Positions 32,440 through 42,101 of a stretch of 64,000 nt of DNA are shown in pieces. Location of the stretch: positions 558,001 to 622,000 of the forward strand of contig WHUZ01000031.1 in the NCBI GenBank assembly GCA_015179045.1. Direction: 5' to 3'. Position 1 is the stretch's first letter; every line of letters starts with the position of its first letter. The translations under genes were made by a program, and so were the position numbers. A model generated the notes under the pieces. The model made no database searches. It saw nothing but the letters and a program-made list of their open reading frames with translations, and had not been told where the DNA came from. The DNA comes from Kalaharituber pfeilii. Lineage: Eukaryota; Ascomycota; Pezizomycetes; Pezizales; Pezizaceae.

Positions 32440-32752
32440 ACAGGCCAGGCCAGGCCAGGCCAACCGGAGGCCTGGACTGGCCTGGGCCGTGAAATTCTGG
32501 GCCTGGCCTGGCCTGAACAATCAGGCCAGGCCGTGAGGGCCGGTCCAGGCCGGTCCAGACCAACCAAGCCGGTCCAGACGAACCAGGCCGGTCCAGACGA
32601 ACCAGGCCGGTCCAGACCAACCAGGCCGGTCCAGACCAACCAGGCCGGTCCAGACCAGCCAGGCCGGTCCAGACCATTCAGGCTGGCCCAGGCCAACCAG
32701 GCCGGTCCAGACCATTCAGGCCAGTCCAGGCCAACCAGGCCATTTTGGTAAA
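32440..32752. repeat. GC-rich minisatellite, 19-bp unit
   Basis: Repeats of GCCGGTCCAGACCAACCAG with small variants, about 14 units, preceded by GGCCAGGCCAGGCCAGGCC-type sequence. The long frames on both strands here are repeat artefacts. Confidence 0.9.
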
Positions 32753-32999
32753 TTCAAGCGATTTTAGAATTTAACACAGGTGAATTAGATTTTAATAGTC
32801 TTGGATATTTCCACTATCAGGAATTGACAGTTGCGCATTAGGTATCATCATCGAAGGATTGAGTCCAGTCTGTTGTATTATCTGGAAGGTCCATCATTTC
32901 TAAATATTTCTTAGTATATATACTTGAATACAAAGTGTGATACATACTTGACAAAAGTCGTAGACCGCTGCTGTTTAAAATTCTAGACATACGGGAGAT

Positions 33000-33465
33000 T
33001 CTACTGTAATGGGATATTGTATAGCGAGCCGGGTAAATAGCTTCACGCTAAAAGGTGACCTCTGACAAGCATTTCGGGATGTCGGTACATTATACACGGG
33101 TAAAAAGGATGCGACCTGAGTGCGTATTGCAGTCTCAAAAGTGTATATAAGTGGTGTTCATGGCTGTGTGTTCTCCGTTCCTTTTCTCTTTACGCAACCT
33201 CTTGTATTTAGTTTCTACTAAGTAGAGTGGTTACCTGCTGTGCCGACCCGCTGAACTGCTGTACTGCTGTGAACCGCCTTACCGTCTTTTTTTTTTTTTT
33301 CTTTTTATATCATTACTCGCGTGCCGCCCTGGGGGCTATGGCGAAAGACTGTTACTGCCTTACCGCTGCAAACTGCTGAACTGTCGCCTGCCGCCTCCTG
33401 CCTGCCTGCGCTCCGTAGATCACCGTCATCCACGGGCACTAGACCACGACTGCCGTTACATCTAC
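33000..33465 (+). mobile_element. Solo LTR (family L1, copy 2), TSD tctac
   Basis: TSD at 33,000-33,004 and 33,461-33,465. The LTR runs TGTAATGGGATATTG...CTGCCGTTACA and contains TATATAAGTGG downstream of TTTTGAGACTGC-type sequence (promoter-like). It is about 100 bp longer than copy 4 because of a nested LINE-A tail at 33,276-33,365. Confidence 0.93.
33276..33365 (-). mobile_element. LINE-A tail in solo LTR copy 2
   Basis: gccttaccg is repeated at 33,276-33,284 and 33,357-33,365. The minus-strand insert has hairpin GCCC-CCA-GGGC, ACGCGAGTAATGATAT and an A-rich tail. About 12 nt of extra sequence lies at its 5' end. Confidence 0.85.
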
Positions 33466-33544
33466 TGATTTAAATACTCAAACAATCTGGTAAATGCTGG
33501 CCTCAATTCACCTGGATAGCTGTGGAGTGATTTGTTTAATTGGC

Positions 33545-33924
33545 CTGGATGTAACGGCGGACGTGGTCTGGGGCCCGTGGATGACGGCGATCTACGGAGC
33601 GCAGGCAGGAGGCAGCAGGCGACAGTTCAGCAGTTCGCAGCAGTAAGGCGGTTCAACGGTTCACAGCAGTACAGCAGTTCGGCGGATCGGCACAGCAGGG
33701 AACCACTCTACTTAGTAGAAACTAAATACAAGGGGTTGCGTGAAGAGAAATGGAAAGGAGAACACGCAGCCATGAACACCACACTTTTGAGACTACAATA
33801 CGCACTCAGGTTGCATCCTTTTTTACCTGTATACATTGTACCGACATCCCGAAATGCTTGTCAGAGGTCATCTTAGCGTGGCGCTATTTACCCGGCTCGC
33901 TATACAATATCCCGTTACACTGGA
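33545..33924 (-). mobile_element. Solo LTR (family L1, copy 3), TSD ctgga
   Basis: TSD at 33,545-33,549 and 33,920-33,924. The LTR lies in inverted orientation (33,550-33,919, TGTAACGG...CCGTTACA) and is a close match to the copy at 40,795-41,149. Confidence 0.93.
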
Positions 33925-34110
33925 CCGGCTGAATGGTCTGGACCGGCCTGATTGGCCTGGACCGGCCTGAACCGGCCTGGACCGGCCTGAACCGGCCTGG
34001 ACCGGCCTGAACCGGCCTGGACCGGCCTAGTTGGCCTGGACTGGCCTGGTTGGCCTGATTCATGTGGATCAGGCCGGTCCAGGCGGTTTCAGTCCAATGC
34101 AGATCACGGC
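33925..34110. repeat. GC-rich minisatellite, inverted partner
   Basis: About nine 20-bp units of CCTGGACCGGCCTGAACCGG, the reverse complement of the array at 32,440-32,752. The two arrays form a loose inverted pair around the LTRs. Confidence 0.88.
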
Positions 34111-34605
34111 CTGTTGGATTCATTGGTGCAAGGGGCAGTAATAGACTAATAGTGCAGGCACATGTGCTAGAGTAGGCCCTAGTGCTAGTACGAGTGCTGG
34201 TGTTAATTCTGGGGAGCTTTCGTCTTGGGTAAGATCGATAAATGCTCACATAGTCCAAGTAGTAGATGCAGTAGTAGAGCTCTCAATAAACCGTTTGCAA
34301 ACTGCTCACCAGTTAGAGGAGCTTGTCGGTGAAGTGGTGGCATGGATGCAATTGTAGCCTCTGCAATTTGTACCAGAGAAGGGTGAGCTATAGCCATACT
34401 GCTGCGTGGGCAATGGATTGGTAGAGGTATGAGTGAGATGTGAACCAAGAAACAGACCTATTGGTTTTTATAGACGACATACATACACCTTGAGTCGCAT
34501 GCGATCTGAAGACTTCTGCAGTCCCCTGCAGACACGATACAGTCCCTTGTAGACAGCCCTGCAACCGGACAGGCTAGTCTGGCCTGCCCGGAGAGATTCC
34601 GGGTT

Positions 34606-34904
34606 TGTCCAAATCCAACTTCAACTAATCGAGACAGAGTTTTGACTGACAGCGCAATGCGGACCTATCTGAAACCATTCCATTTGACAAGCTCACATCG
34701 CTACAGATTGACATCGTGAATCGTGTAAAGTCGCCTCCACTGCGCCCTCCACCACCAGTTGGTGGAGGATTCAGGGGCGCACCACCAGGCTTCATGTCCC
34801 TGTCTAAGGCTGTCAATGCAGTTCCATTGAGAGGAATCACTACTGGCAAGCCTGCTGGGTTGCACGAAGGAGAAGAACTTAAGTTACAGGCGAAACTGCG
34901 TTAG
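34606..34904 (+). pseudogene. Tyrosinase pseudogene tail, copy 2
   Basis: Duplicate of 22,586-22,890. It codes PPPPVGGGFRGAPPGF and LSKAVNAVPLRGITTGKPAG, the Pro/Gly-rich end that follows the tyrosinase C-terminal domain in copy 1. Confidence 0.65.
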
Positions 34905-35750
34905 GGTGTATGTAGAAGCTCAACAAGCAACGCAACAGGTTCTATTATCAATATTGAGCGAAGAAAGTGAATTTGCAGGTATGGCAAGCTTTGGGAGGGA
35001 ATGCTCTTCGTTTCCCGTCCATTCTAGCAAATTCTTTTTTTTTTTGTTAAAAAAAAAACAAGGTTAAAGGTTACCTACTGTTGTGTGCAAGAAACAAAAT
35101 AGCTGTGACTTGCGACCGCAAAACGTGGAGGAAATCTGATAGTGTGATGTTTGGGTATTGTTTATTGTGGCATGCACATTATGTCCACTTTTAGTTAATG
35201 CATGTATGCAAGCCAGATTTTGGAGGCGTCAATGAAAAGACCTGCAAAGCACGTTTGCCCCCGATCATCGTGTCTTCATCAAGATTACGCTACTGCCTAC
35301 TGGTACTGCTCGTAATGATTACATACATATTTGCACGTGCAGCTTCAGGCCACCACACCTTGTTCACTGGTTGATAATTAGGCAGCCATGCCAATGCTTT
35401 TTGGTCCAAGACACCCGTTAGAGGTCTGATAGTCTCGTAACCAGTTGTTAGAGGGAGTTTGCAATGTCCGAGTAAAGATGTTAATGTAATTGCAAAGCAC
35501 GAGTATTAAGCGCAAAAATAGATGTAACAGCAATAGGGATTTTGCAAAGCAACTCGGAATTACGATTTGGGTAAAACTCTTGGTACAACTTCAGGAGACT
35601 GTGTAATAGCTAATCCCGCGATATGTATCCTACAAAGGCAGCCACCAGAAAATGACATTACGACCATGCATAAGCGAACAAGCTAGCTTTTTTTGAGCAT
35701 TAACTCAACTGGAGGTGTATATTTGAGTCGCTAAGAGGTGGAGATTGGCT
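34905..35750. other. Duplicated spacer (copy 2)
   Basis: Non-coding. Collinear with 22,891-24,211 of copy 1 minus the retroposon at 23,173-23,654, so it preserves that element's empty site at 35,194-35,202. Confidence 0.6.
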
Positions 35751-36896
35751 GGGATTGCTTGCTTTTTTTTTTTTTTTTTTTTTCAAAAAATCAACGTAAT
35801 ACCGCTTATGGCACTAAGCCATGGCAGGGTCCCCTCATAGCCCGGAGACAGGCTAAAGACAATTCCTACGTACATGGCCTCACCGCGCCGTTGAACCCTG
35901 CTCTCCTACCTTCTAGAACTTGACCCTGGAAAAGAAACTCTTTAAAATATCATACTCCTCTCCATTCTCCGCCTTTCTCTTCCAATTCTTTTCCATGCCG
36001 CCCCACTTCTCAAAGCCTTCTGGACGGTTCTTCTGGTTTCATTGGAAAGCGAGGTGTTCCCCCGTTTGTACCTCCCCACACCTGCACTTATCCGACTCAG
36101 CCGCCCCTATCCTCTCAACCACCGCGCAGCTCCCTCTCTCCAGGCGCAAGGCAGTGAAATTGGATACTGCTATCCTATTCCACTCCATGACCCTTCCCTT
36201 TCCGTATCCCTCTACTTCTCTCCTCTCCTTCCTCCATGCCTTAATTCTCTGGCGCACCCCACTTCCAGTGCCACCTCTCTCCTCTTCTTCGCCGTTCCTC
36301 TTCTTTGCCTGCTCATCTGCCTTCTCATTCCCTGTGATCCCGATGTGGGCCTTGACCCACATCAGTTTCGCATCCCCCCCTTTCCTCTTTCTCCTCGCCA
36401 CTGCATTCACCACCCTTCTCACATCCTCCGTCTTTCCCTTTCCCGCCCTGCCCGCCTTCTGAATCGCCATGACGGCGGCTTCCGAATCCAGACAGATCAG
36501 GACCGGTACTTCCTCCGGTGCACTCTCCAGTGCTCTTCTCACCCCCCTCACCTCCCCGTCGAAAACTGTCGCTGTTCTTCCCACCACCTCCGCTACCACT
36601 GCCAATCTCCCCCACACCCCTGCCCCTACCTTGCTATCCTCGATCTTACTGCCGTCTGAAAAGAAAACGGCTCTCTCCCTCCCAGCCTCTTCAATCGAGG
36701 TCTCCCATTCCTCTCGGCCCCCCTTCTTCCTCCCCAGCCTCTCCGCGGTCTCCACCCCTACCGTCTTACACCCTCCTCCCCACGAGATCTCCTTCCCCTC
36801 TTCTGAGAATCGCGCCCACTGGCCCTGCCAGCGGTCCAGCACCGTTTCATACCCATCCTCCTCTCCCAGTGCCCACTGCACCGGGATTGCTTGCTT
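35751..36896 (-). mobile_element. 5'-truncated LINE-B with RNase H domain, 14-bp TSD
   Basis: gggattgcttgctt at 35,751-35,764 is repeated at 36,883-36,896, and copy 1 has the empty site at 24,212-24,225. The minus-strand insert codes the ORF2 C-terminus from about 36,882 to 36,039: RNase H motifs FFSDGSKIEDSK, DGEVRGVRRAL, CLDSEAAV and WVKAHIGITGNEKADEQA give all acidic residues. A CRCG...GEHL knuckle follows, then a frame change near 36,039. The 3' UTR ends in hairpin ATGGC-TTAGT-GCCAT, GCGGTATTACGTTGA and poly(A). It inserted after the duplication. Confidence 0.93.
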
Positions 36897-37053
36897 CACG
36901 ACTTTCATGAGAAGCCATTTTATTGATAATGGTAGAGCAGTGTCTGAAGATACTATAGACGGGAGCGCACCATAGAAAATTTGATTTGCTATGAATTTCA
37001 GTTATCTGCAGAAAAGGGGTTTAACCGGTATTGAGTACTTGCTGGTTATTTAT

Positions 37054-37123
37054 GCTCTTAACTGTGCCCTGCGATGGCGAATAGCTGCAAGCGGAGTTAT
37101 GTGGAATGAAAAAAAAAAAAAAA
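37054..37123 (+). mobile_element. LINE-B tail-only insertion (copy 2)
   Basis: Orthologue of 24,396-24,473. The left TSD gctcttaactg remains at 37,054-37,064 and the right one has been lost (aaaagccacc). One arm changed to CGATGGCGAATAGCTGC. Confidence 0.88.
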
Positions 37124-37414
37124 GCCACCACAAACACTTCGTTGCAACAGCATCGTTGCTTGAAAATAAGTCTAAACAACTTTATCCGCACGTCACAAGT
37201 ACCTAACGGCTGTGCTCGTGACAAGGCGCGAGAAACATTTGATCGCCGCAGATATTTATACTTTATGCTACTAGTACATGATTAGAAGATCACGGGACTT
37301 CGTTTGGTTTGAAAGTTGTTAACGGCTGGGGGTGGCGAAAATGCTCCTGTGAGCGAGCCTATTCTTGAATGTTCGTGCAGAATATTATTTCCGGTTTTAT
37401 GCGCACACGCCATG

Positions 37415-37423
37415 TATATATAA
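37415..37423 (+). promoter_or_regulatory. TATA box of secreted-protein gene, copy 2
   Basis: TATATATAA in the same conserved context as copy 1, 257 bp before the ATG at 37,672. Confidence 0.6.
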
Positions 37424-37488
37424 GGGGGCCCGCAAACCTGCACTCTTCAACCAAGCTGCTATTACAATTCATCGTATTCACCCACATA

Positions 37489-37541
37489 GTGAGTTCGAGG
37501 TCACATTCCGAAGTACGCTAATAGTTTCGCTAACGCATTAG
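37489..37541 (+). other. Predicted 53-bp 5'-UTR intron, copy 2
   Basis: GTGAGT...GCTAACGCATTAG, same length and signals as copy 1. Confidence 0.6.
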
Positions 37542-37671
37542 CTTCCCCTTTCGCTAGCAAGACGTATCAGTGATCCTTAAACACCGCGCAATATTGTATC
37601 GCCGCCATCTCGCTGCAGAGCTTCCACGCTTCCGGATAAAGGTTATACTTTAATCACCCTCCGCTTGCGAC

Positions 37672-37938
37672 ATGCGTTTCCACCGCTCCCTATCTACACT
37701 ACTTCCCGCACTGCTCCTTGTCACTGGCACTGAAGCCGGTCCCATTGGCTATGCATTATGCCAGGGAGGCTGTGCAACAGTTGTTATGGCTTGTTATGCG
37801 GCCGCCGGGGCTGTGTGGGGTACAAACCCATGGCTTGCAGCAGGTGTACCAGTCCCTGCAGTCATCGTGGGGTGTAACTCCGCATACGCGGGCTGTCAAG
37901 CAACGTGTGCAGCTGTGGCTTTCAGTCCGACACCATAA
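37672..37938 (+). CDS. Small secreted cysteine-rich protein, copy 2 (88 aa)
   Basis: Identical to copy 1 except Thr43 to Ala and Leu84 to Phe. The signal peptide, six Cys with mirror spacing and the PTP C-terminus are unchanged. Its 5' region keeps the TATA box and the predicted UTR intron, so it may be expressed. It lies in the copy of the duplication most heavily invaded by transposons, yet the coding frame is intact. Confidence 0.85.
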   Translation: MRFHRSLSTLLPALLLVTGTEAGPIGYALCQGGCATVVMACYAAAGAVWGTNPWLAAGVPVPAVIVGCNSAYAGCQATCAAVAFSPTP

Positions 37939-39720
37939 GCGAAGACATCGTACCACTCAATTTGAGGCTTCGAAATTTTGGTTCTGAACACTGTTCTGCG
38001 GGACGGGAATATTGTGAAGCTAGGGTACGCGGATTCCAACAATTGGGCTTTGATTACAGTTAGTCCGGAGGATAGCAAGAATTCATGCTGGAACGATCTT
38101 GCGTGATCTTATACATATGGTAAGGTGCGTTCGCGAAGGCTTTGGAACAAGTTCAAGATCAGGCATGGATAGTTCAATTGGTCACACGCAAGATAACAGT
38201 TCTGTTTTCTATTCCTTTTGCTAAATTGATGCTTCGTTTGTTTTATCATGTCATTCATTACCCTCATTGCAATGGCGCTCATTATTTCATTTCGGCTTTT
38301 ATCTTGCGTTCTCCAACGTTTCCTTGAAACAAACGACGCAATCAGTGCATTAATCAACTTTGACTGCTATGCTCGTTATTTCAACTCGTATTTGCAGATT
38401 TTCAATTATTGCAAATTCTTCTGCAAGTTTCCGTCCCTGTCCGCTTGGTGGCGATAATGGACCATATGACGTAATCCAACAGTTCTTCTCCATTCAGTCA
38501 TCAAACGAGCTGAAGTAGCACGTGCAAACCGATTGGTACTAAGGTACCGGTTTGTTACCAACCAATACCTTTCAGCGCACTAGTTCCTTCGCGAAATCTA
38601 TCAGCCTCTCGTGATGTAGTCTGGTTGCACCAACCCTCCGACCGTACTCGTGATGTGGAGATCATTATTATGGTTGGGGACATCTGTACGCGGAGTGAAT
38701 TTCGCATCAACTTCAACACTCAAATCACAACCAAAATAAATAGATGAAATTAGTTTTGAAGAGATATCTATTTATTTAATTTTTTGTCATCGTCATTTGA
38801 AAATCAAAGATAAGAAGTTTTATATGAGAATGGGTAAAAATGTCCGTCTTTAGTAACTGCGAAATATCGTATAGTACATGTTAAACTAACCAAAAATGGA
38901 AAAGGGCTAACCCAAAATAGAATAGAATATATACATCTCCTATGCATACCCCTTTTACCACTTCGTTTTATCTGGTACCTGTCTATGACCTTTATATATA
39001 TGTGAATGAAACTCTTTACTTAATACCATGAGTTAACCCTTCACTATATGCATAAATAGTATGCAAACAATGATAATAAAAATGATTAATAGATGCGGAA
39101 GAAACAGAATGTAATGCTAAAGGAAGAGTACAGTATCTCGTAAACCAACAAATGAATAAGAACAGTTTTCTCGTAAATAATACTTGACAGAATACCAATA
39201 ACGCTCAATAAAATTAAGTTCACAATGAAATTTAGGATAGAAGAGCGACGGATTGAGCGACCGATATATGCGACTGATATGTGCGACCGATGCAACAGGT
39301 ATATGCAAGTATATGAGGAGCAGTATGCAGAGGAGGTCCATGTAACGTCGGTGGGCGGAGGTCTTGCCAAGGGGTACGGTCAGCTTGGGTATCGGCGGCG
39401 GTTCGGCGGCTATGGGTCGAGGACTACGGCGGCGGCGGTTCGGCGGCTATGGGTCGAGGACTACGGCGGCGGCGGCTCGGCGGCTAGGGATCACGGACTA
39501 TAGCAAGGGCAGCGTAGGAGAAACCAGACGGGTCTATTGATTAACAAGACAACGGACAAGGAGAAGAAGAGCTATATACAGAGGCGGGCTTGGGGCCCTT
39601 ATATGCTGGGGAATTGACATACCCACACCCCCGACCCGGATAAGGAAGGGCAAACAGCCGTCAACTCGAGTACCCTACGAGATCAAACGGCGACTGGACA
39701 CAAAAGAGGCAGAGAAAATC
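37939..39720. other. Duplication flank, then AT-rich spacer
   Basis: To about 38,670 this is the shared 3' flank of the secreted-protein gene. Beyond that, AT-rich DNA without a recognised gene. A GC-rich tandem repeat with a 37-bp unit (GGTTCGGCGGCTATGGGTCG...GACTAC) occupies about 39,391-39,495 and generates a spurious frame. Confidence 0.5.
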
Positions 39721-40281
39721 GCCACCTCTCCTCTGGATGAGACCATGAGCAGCGCCCCCGCTGCCCCCACCACCTCAGCCACAACCCCAACCCCCAAGCC
39801 CCATACCCCGAGACGAGACGACGCCACTGCCACCAAGAAGACGAGCAAACCCCCCACCCCCAAAACCAACACCGACGCCACCACTTCGAAAATTGGCGTA
39901 GTAATACACGGAATCGCCCTCCGGAAAGACCTGGGAAGAGTCCGGTAATGGCTGGAGACCGGGAACGCGGAACTGGGGAAGACGGCAGGCATTAGGTGGC
40001 TGAGGAAGAAGTCAATACTGCTGGAGGAAGGGAAGAAGACAAGCTCGACAGTACTGTACTTGGAGACACAGACCGAACTGGACAGGGTAAAGCTTGGCGG
40101 GAAATGGCTGAGAACCAGCCCATATGAACCGGAGAGGGGACGGAGGGGGGAGGAATTTGCATATGCTGAGAGTAGTTATGGACTTTCCACCCGCACCATA
40201 CTGTAGTTCCGCGGGTCCCACATGTATTTATTGGTTGCGTTAATTTCCTTAAGTTTAATAAAGGCGGCATGCGAGTAATGA

Positions 40282-40313
<32 letters not shown>
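39721..40313 (+). mobile_element. ORF1-type non-autonomous retroposon with LINE-A tail
   Basis: Codons from about 39,745 read a Thr/Pro/Lys-rich leader, then KIGVVIHGIALRKDLGRVR, a stop (TAA) and WLETGN; in shifted frame GIRWLRKKS...EEGKKTSSTVLYLE, RVKLGGKWLRTSPYEPERGR. The 3' UTR has the CCCGC...GCGGG hairpin found at 23.3 and 54.7 kb, then only AAGGCGGCATGCGAGTAATG, ATAT and 30 A (to 40,313). The left edge is not defined. Confidence 0.8.
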
Positions 40314-40317
<4 letters not shown>

Positions 40318-40789
40318 GGCCAGCACCGCTGCCAGCAGGAGCCACTGCGTGCAGAAGCAAATTACCTCCGGTTCGATGTGCTCTGCATGCGACAGAAGAC
40401 TATGGAGATCGTGAAACGGAGTGCTGCAAGAGATGAATCCACAACAGCGTCTAGACCATCGACGTGCCAACTATTGGCAGCATCTACTGCCAGGCAACAA
40501 ACGTACTATGCTATTTCAATGCTCCCACTCTCTGATTGGGATGGTGAATTCAGGCGTCCCTCAGGAAGTGCCATTCCCGCTGAGCGAGCTGGTGCAGACT
40601 GCTGGCGGGAGACGGCAGCCGATGCGGGAGGTTCTAGTGCCGCTGGCGCGCATGGTGGCAGACGCAAAAGGGGATATATGGCGGGGGCGTCGATGCTGGA
40701 TAGCGTCTGAGCAGTGATTTTGAGCGCGCGGAGGGCGCGGACCCCTCACTGGGCCCTCAGGCTGGCAAATACACTTAACTGCTTGCATC
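40314..40789. other. Region without a recognised gene
   Basis: Two overlapping plus frames of about 100 codons (40,378-40,717) share no recognised motif. Confidence 0.35.
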
Positions 40790-41154
40790 GTGCGTGTAAC
40801 GGGGATATTGTATAGCGAGCCAGGTAAATAGCACCACGCTAAGGTGACCTCTGCCAAGCATTTCGGGATGTCGGTACAATGCATACGGGTAAAAAGGATG
40901 CGACCTAAGTGCGTATTGCAGAGTCCCAAAAGTGTATATAAGTGGTGTTCATGGCTGCGTGTTCTCTTTTCCTTTTCTCTTTACGCAACCTCTTGTATTT
41001 AGTTTCTACTAAGTAGAGTGGTTACCTGCTGTGCCGAACCGCTGAACTGCTGTACTGCTGCGAACTGCTGAACTATCGCCTGCTGCCTCCTGCCTGCGAT
41101 CCGTAGATCGCCGTCATCCACGGGCGCCAGACCACGACCCGCCGTTACAGTGCG
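40790..41154 (+). mobile_element. Solo LTR (family L1, copy 4), TSD gtgcg
   Basis: TSD at 40,790-40,794 and 41,150-41,154. The 355-bp LTR runs TGTAACGGGGATATTG...CCGCCGTTACA, with AAAAGTGTATATAAGTGG as a TATA-like core. This is the cleanest copy of the family. No internal coding region of this element occurs in the window. Confidence 0.95.
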
Positions 41155-42100
41155 TGAAAGCGGTGGTCTGGAATGGGACAGGATGGCAGAGGAGATGTGT
41201 CTGTGCGGTGTCGCACAAGAGCCCATGGGTGGCCCTAGGGACGTTGCGGCTCCGTGTGGCCCTCATGGCCGCGCAGAGGGAGCCCTCCCTGGGTCATGAC
41301 AACTAGACAAGGAGCGAGGTGCTAGTCTCATGCTTACGCTGCGCGGGTAGTTTGGGAAGGGGCTTCGTGCGGCCGCCACACGGTACCTGGTGGATGCTCG
41401 TTCCGCTGTCTCTCGCGGAACGTGTGCTGTGTCACGGTGGCCGCTGGTAGCCCCATCGAACTGCGGCCGGGACATTCACTGGGGACTCGCCGCAGCCTGG
41501 AACCAGACTAACGCGTTGTGTGACTAAGCTACGGGCTCATGGTAACGTGCTGGAGTGGTAGGCGCCGTCGCTGGCGATCACTTCAGTAGCGGCCACGATG
41601 TGTACTGTGAGGCGGCGGGTAAAGAGCCATGGCGGAGTCACGCACCGCTATCCGACCATCTTAGACCTAGCGAGTGAAATCGCGCGCCTCCTCTGGGACG
41701 ACGTTGAACAAGTGGCTGGCCTTTGCATACTGTACCCTGAGATGGTCCTCGCTTCTACTGTAATTCAAGTATGCCATACTCAAGAAAATTCACTTCGAAG
41801 TATCACTAGCAACACAAGAATGCAGAAATAGCGATCATTGGCAATCAAGATTCAATAGCACATTTCATAATAAAAGAAGAGATATATGAAAAGCAGACAA
41901 ATAACTAAACAGATTTTTTTGTTGTTTATATCAGTGATCGCGTGCAAAACAAGACATTGACCCCGCATTCCGCAAACGCACTTCGATAGGACTAGGATTC
42001 CTAAGGAAAAGGAGATGTTTCCCGTACTATCCTATATATGTAGACTTTGATTTGCATCCCTGAATACTATTGAGTAAGTGGCACACCGTGTCCTTCTCCC
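41155..42100. other. Region without a recognised gene
   Basis: GC-rich to 41,700, then AT-rich. No frame with motifs. It forms the 3' flank of the NACHT-ankyrin gene. Confidence 0.4.
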
Positions 42101-42101
42101 G

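Larger units (their letters stand above)
31796..34605. mobile_element. 2.8-kb TIR element carrying solo LTRs and minisatellites
   Basis: The left end CCCGGGATCTCTCCGGGTAG and right end (reverse complement) CCCGGAATCTCTCCGGGCAG begin inverted repeats of about 120 bp that also share CAAGGGACTGTA and GTCTTCAGATC. Copy 1 has the uninterrupted site (ctataggtttgtcc, about 22,580-22,594). Inside, a second inverted pair (GTGCAAGGCAATGAATCCAACAGGCC and its complement near 34,108-34,132; markers) flanks inverted minisatellites and two LTRs. No transposase is recognised. The TSD is unclear. Confidence 0.75.
30568..38670 (+). repeat. Segmental duplication, copy 2
   Basis: Collinear with copy 1 but enlarged by insertions: LINE tails at 30.7 and 31.3-31.5 kb, a 2.8-kb TIR element at 31.8-34.6 kb and a LINE-B at 35.75-36.90 kb. 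Tyrosinase exon b is missing between 31,310 and 31,638. The right end carries a 40-bp extra segment with a ctcgtgatgt direct repeat near 38,608-38,655. Confidence 0.9.

Noticed and set aside
32396..32751. Frames of 64-106 codons made of WSGPAWLVWTGL-type repeats
   Set aside because: Translation of the 19-bp GC-rich minisatellite in several frames at once.
32440..34110. CRISPR-like arrays
   Set aside because: Units are contiguous minisatellite repeats without unique spacers, in a eukaryotic context.
36042..36910. Plus-strand frames of 130-205 codons, Pro/Ser-rich
   Set aside because: Antisense of the LINE-B RNase H coding segment.
41910..41960. LINE-A-like tatatcagtgatcgcgtgc after a T run
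   Set aside because: Only about 15 weakly matching nucleotides and no target-site duplication, so not counted as an insertion.
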